Shown piece by piece: positions 32,001-33,829 of a stretch of 33,829 nucleotides of DNA. The stretch lies in NCBI GenBank assembly GCA_014727925.1, contig WJMN01000034.1:1-33829 (forward strand), given 5' to 3'. Position numbers and translations under genes: made by a program. Positions within the stretch are counted from its first letter, which is position 1; every line of letters starts with the position of its first letter. The DNA comes from Microcaldota archaeon (GTDB taxonomy: Archaea; Micrarchaeota; Micrarchaeia; Anstonellales; Bilamarchaeaceae). The notes below the pieces were generated by a model. That model was not told where the DNA came from. It did no database searches and was given only the letters and a program-made list of their open reading frames with translations.

Positions 32001-32926
32001 ACAAGTTTGGATATAACAGGTTTCCAGTGTATTCCATCGCCTCCGGAATCAGGCTTAATCCAGCTTGCCACGGTTATTGCATCCGTAATCTGCAAGGATG
32101 CATCATCTCCGCAGTTTACATAATCGTCAGAGCCATCTAGCTCCACCCCCTCACGGTATTTGCCCGGTCCATAAAGTGTATCCTCACCTCCTTCATAAAG
32201 TTCCCATTCCTCAACCCTGAGCCAGTTTATCTCAGGGGTGCCATTGAGGATAAGAATGCGGTAGTAGCGGTAGTCCTCAGTGTTGGAAAAAGTTTCATTG
32301 AACCAGGTAAGTTCTTCATCGTGCGTAAAAAAGGTGAGGTTGGCCCAGGTAGAGTTGTCATCTGAAGCCTGGAGGACACCGCCTATAGTAACTGCATCAT
32401 CATGATAAAGGCGGATTTTTGTTACTGTCTTCTCGGAGCCTTCTCCAAAATCAACCATGAGCCAGTGGCCTGTTGCTGCATTTGGGGACCACCACCAGGT
32501 TCCCAAGTTTCCGTCGAATGCAAGGGAAGGATAATACGTAGAGTAAGTACCCGAGGCTGTTTTTGTGGCAGAAGAAGTATCGATCTTGCTGTAACCTGTA
32601 GATTCCATTCCATAGAATGTTCCGTTATTTCCGTAACCTGATATATCTGCTGCGTAAGTTAGGTTGTCCCCTATTGGTGCAACATTGTCAAGGTTTAGGG
32701 CGAGCTTGAGGGAATTATCATAAACTGTATAATTGGTCCCATTCCAGGCATAAGTAATATTATCAAGATTCTGCTCTTCAATTGAAACATTGAAAATGAA
32801 GGAAGTATTGGTAGTGACTGCACCGTCTTGGAGAGTGGGGGGGATAAATTCTGCACTGGGAAGGGAAAGGAGAAGGCCCCACAAAAATACAATGGACAAC
32901 AGGTATTGGGGGCCCCTAAACTGCAT
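29081..32926 (-). CDS. Large secreted multidomain adhesin-like protein (LamG with inserted F5/8C, Ig-like and pilin-like modules)
   Basis: This is a 1281-residue secreted protein with an N-terminal signal (YLLSIVFLWGLLLSLPSAE). Domains in order: the start of a LamG/concanavalin domain (about 76-107, with DISGYGNNGTFYG); an F5/8 type C (discoidin) module (about 109-245, with SLAFDGNLGTWWWSPN and HWLMVDFG); the remainder of the LamG domain (about 250-425, with YVNCGDD, IKVYIDG and VDEPRVWDRALS); two Ig-like domains (about 481-675); two Cys-containing pilin-like repeats (about 681-830); and further beta-rich domains to the end. It has very many N-x-S/T sequons. No C-terminal anchor or sorting motif is visible. 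It probably binds glycans at the cell surface. ATG 32926 has a TATA-like TTTATATAA about 25 bases upstream. Confidence 0.85.
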   Translation of the reverse strand: MQFRGPQYLLSIVFLWGLLLSLPSAEFIPPTLQDGAVTTNTSFIFNVSIEEQNLDNITYAWNGTNYTVYDNSLKLALNLDNVAPIGDNLTYAADISGYGNNGTFYGMESTGYSKIDTSSATKTASGTYSTYYPSLAFDGNLGTWWWSPNAATGHWLMVDFGEGSEKTVTKIRLYHDDAVTIGGVLQASDDNSTWANLTFFTHDEELTWFNETFSNTEDYRYYRILILNGTPEINWLRVEEWELYEGGEDTLYGPGKYREGVELDGSDDYVNCGDDASLQITDAITVASWIKPDSGGDGIHWKPVISKLVHASNREGYEMLLATDNSLSFSVGQSWSNWASAGSSNTLLADSWYYVVGTYDGSTIKVYIDGVEKGSANYNGGIVDSGTPLLIGKRQSGGTPFDGTVDEPRVWDRALSPEEVYEQYVSNLNKHNSTQWYFFANQSGNATAGLLNGTYTYEVYAEDSSSNIDSTGSRDITIGSPTLEVTLELPAEGDSYPYGGEVNFSFNQTNSISESMICSLYIDSILNQTNSSVAHATTTVFPASGFSLGPHNWSINCSGSGASTGSETRNFTITDDGGPSIEFSTGCEDEGAYLERRYAQMNVSASDFFGIENITIFLYSQDGSLNSTAFTDSADYLFANFTLLDTGRYYVNATAYDTNGNSNHTETRNFTINVNLGPGACYDNLNDDIEGLQVAESDYYDAHGTYTCNVSALFGFPTFTSAGEWVCNYATPSNYNWSYVKGDSNATATRYDYWIDAPGCGSGGYSPGCGGLSQQLAILKEAEEYYFMDYGTYGCDLSEYWSVPAGWSCNSAGSSDYSWTYDSPFSEEYTFNKANDMDCTGNSAAGAGGFDGSTTDVSSIINTSSFSGLTVELVGNGKIYWPGPIDIAGINIGNFVTLESNLADVSTTPVSNFDLPATVWIYNLPYNAQPIIYRNGEECPGAICQFISYEGGTYHFEVPGFSNYTAGPNAQMRIWDDNDPEGGNKKQQPGDNVFFFANYTNVSSGSTITGATCNIYFAEAPFGPSPMSYNASSGLYYHNRTFSNLSLAWNVTCNAPGYEMLNLTDIFYSFDSADIHLGTANVTFISTGRFIPNITAGNISTEGGNVSSVNLDSNLSTEKWAGFYGNTTGTLHLAEENDTQFMYTWNWTSASGGLVCASTASAVTTMNATGARGADIDSAWGFSPGATDSGANTFSNPNCTLSFGGIFLSGADYADTGASGGFRTCAYKSEFTPSKDEMVFCVNITQNGQFFNGEQGDYEMMVPTPYAQSTFETYFFYMNLH

Positions 32927-33057
32927 AGATGTAATAAAATAAAAAATTATATAAACTTTATTGCATTTTTAATGAGAATGAACTGTCATTGCATATCCAT
33001 CCAAAAAACTTTCCAACGAGCCAGTCGGCTGGGTGGGGGCCGGCATCTGCCTGTATT
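32927..33057 (-). promoter_or_regulatory. Promoter of the 1281-residue gene and terminator of the Cys-rich gene
   Basis: On the minus strand TTTATATAA (about 32946-32955) lies 25 bases before the ATG at 32926. Upstream of it, AGCC-GACT-GGCT (33019-33030) forms a small hairpin followed by six T residues (minus strand, 33008-33003), a probable terminator for the gene ending at 33058. Confidence 0.5.
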
Positions 33058-33829
33058 CTATTCCGGATACCCTTCAATGAAGAACTCCACTTCATCAGAT
33101 GCTTCGGCTGAATCCTCCCCATATGCTGTTACTGTAAGCTCGTGCTCGCCGTCTCCGTAAAGCTCAGGGAATATTTCCCAGAAAAGAAACGGATCCTCTT
33201 CTTCATAAACCACTTCTCCGTCTATGAAATACTGCACATGCGTTATCGCACCCGGGTCAGAATATTCCACCATCACCGGCTCAACTGCAAAAACCATTGC
33301 ACCAGAAGGAGGATTCATGATTTCTACTGTAGTGAAAGTGTCCATTGGCTCATCAGAAACACCAGAGAGGGGAACACACTCGCACTCTGTTGTGCATTCC
33401 TCGCTGCTTCCGCAGCCTGAAGGATCAGCCTCATAATCGCATTCCTCTGGGCCGTTTACCTCGCCGTCGCCGCACTCATAATCTTTTTCGCAGCTGCATT
33501 CTGAGGTGCACTTGTAGTACTGTTCGCAACCTGTGGGGGATGCCTTGGGGTCACATTCCTCTGCTTTAGAGGAATCAAGCTTCCCGTTTCCGCAGCAGCA
33601 CTCATCCGGGCAGGTGAGTCTGCATTGGCTGAAAATGGCATCAACATGGTGCTGGCACACCTTGGAGTTGGGTCCAACAGCTGCCATGAGGCTGTTGGGG
33701 GGTATCCCTTTTCTAGGTACTGAAAAAACCCATTTCCCATACTTGTTTTTCTGGAAAACTATTCTCTGGCCATCCTGGAGCTTGCCCTCAATCTCCTGCT
33801 TCTTCTTATCAGTGAACTCCTTGGGAGTT
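33058..33829 (-). CDS. Cys-rich surface protein with Myxococcus/DUF4215-type disulfide repeats, partial at the window edge
   Basis: The frame is open to the right edge of the window, so the N-terminus is missing. The methionine at 33687 is internal: sequence before it (ending GKWVFSVPRKGIPPNSL) continues in frame with no stop. At least 257 residues are visible. After a short CQHHVDAIFSQC segment come two disulfide repeats: CGNGKLDSSKAEECDPKAS with its CTSECSC end, and CGDGEVNGPEECDYEADPSG with its CTTECEC end. They resemble the CGDG-x-ECD-GC repeats of Myxococcus-type surface proteins. A C-terminal Ig-like domain follows (VQYFIDGEVVYEEEDPFLFW, GDGEHELTVTAYG), like those that end in a cell-surface repeat. 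It is probably extracellular, but signal and anchor cannot be seen. Confidence 0.8.
   Translation of the reverse strand, partial: TPKEFTDKKKQEIEGKLQDGQRIVFQKNKYGKWVFSVPRKGIPPNSLMAAVGPNSKVCQHHVDAIFSQCRLTCPDECCCGNGKLDSSKAEECDPKASPTGCEQYYKCTSECSCEKDYECGDGEVNGPEECDYEADPSGCGSSEECTTECECVPLSGVSDEPMDTFTTVEIMNPPSGAMVFAVEPVMVEYSDPGAITHVQYFIDGEVVYEEEDPFLFWEIFPELYGDGEHELTVTAYGEDSAEASDEVEFFIEGYPE

Noticed and set aside
1-33829. CRISPR array, insertion sequence or integrase
   Set aside because: No evenly spaced short repeats, terminal inverted repeats with transposase, or integrase motifs were seen; the repeats found are protein-coding beta-helix rungs or isolated hairpins.

Overview
The window is archaeal chromosomal DNA. 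The evidence is an archaeal/eukaryotic-type tryptophanyl-tRNA synthetase, a threonyl-tRNA synthetase with the archaeal N-terminal editing domain, a Nop5-family box C/D RNP protein, a DUF460 (RNase H-fold) protein, archaeal SecD and SecF, a geranylgeranyl-reductase-family flavoprotein for isoprenoid lipids, a short archaeal triosephosphate isomerase, a translin-family protein, six intron-less tRNA genes without encoded CCA, and AT-rich TATA-like boxes about 25-35 bases upstream of many starts, several fitting leaderless mRNAs. I cannot fix the lineage from sequence alone. The dense packing, large Ser/Thr/Asn-rich surface proteins and several unrecognised proteins fit a DPANN-type or deep euryarchaeal genome, but that is inference.

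Layout. (1) 5-2996, plus strand: trpS, nop5-like, metallophosphoesterase and GNAT acetyltransferase form a tight operon with Shine-Dalgarno-led or overlapping starts, ending at tRNA-Pro(TGG), whose first base is the last base of the acetyltransferase stop codon. (2) 3069-10714, minus strand, in transcription order: a 1165-residue beta-helix surface protein, a GlmM-like mutase, a small lipoprotein, a GlmU-like bifunctional enzyme, and a short DUF460 protein. GlmM plus GlmU would make UDP-GlcNAc from glucosamine-6-phosphate, beside a surface protein rich in N-glycosylation sequons. (3) 10812-12683: thrS on plus, converging with an unrecognised 555-residue protein on minus; their stops share one CTAG. 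(4) 14412-17167, minus: tpiA, a CPA1-like cation/proton antiporter, and a bacterial-style Fpg/MutM DNA glycosylase. (5) 17237-19910, plus: translin-family protein, a ComEC-like metallo-beta-lactamase lipoprotein, and a GT4 glycosyltransferase. (6) 19917-22656, minus: secF then secD. (7) 22736-23070: tRNA-Gly(TCC), tRNA-Ser(CGA) and tRNA-Thr(CGT). (8) 23111-26487, minus: a small unknown protein, the geranylgeranyl-reductase-family protein, and a 576-residue coiled-coil/hydrophobic unknown. (9) 26632-28997, plus: tRNA-Gly(GCC), a small coiled-coil protein, a 525-residue protein with a possible transglutaminase-like C-terminus, and tRNA-Leu(CAG). (10) 29081-33829, minus: a 1281-residue multidomain secreted protein and a Cys-rich surface protein running off the right edge.

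No gene-free stretch exceeds about 155 bases. The longest are 28760-28913 (two hairpin-type elements), 26488-26631 (divergent promoters), 32927-33057 (promoter and probable terminator), 22807-22912 (tRNA promoter) and 26704-26806 (promoter). I saw no CRISPR array, insertion sequence, integrase or rRNA. The least explained content is the surface proteins with nested or duplicated modules, the proteins at 12680-14347, 24757-26487 and 26807-28759, and a Nop5 homologue lacking the usual fibrillarin-binding N-terminus.
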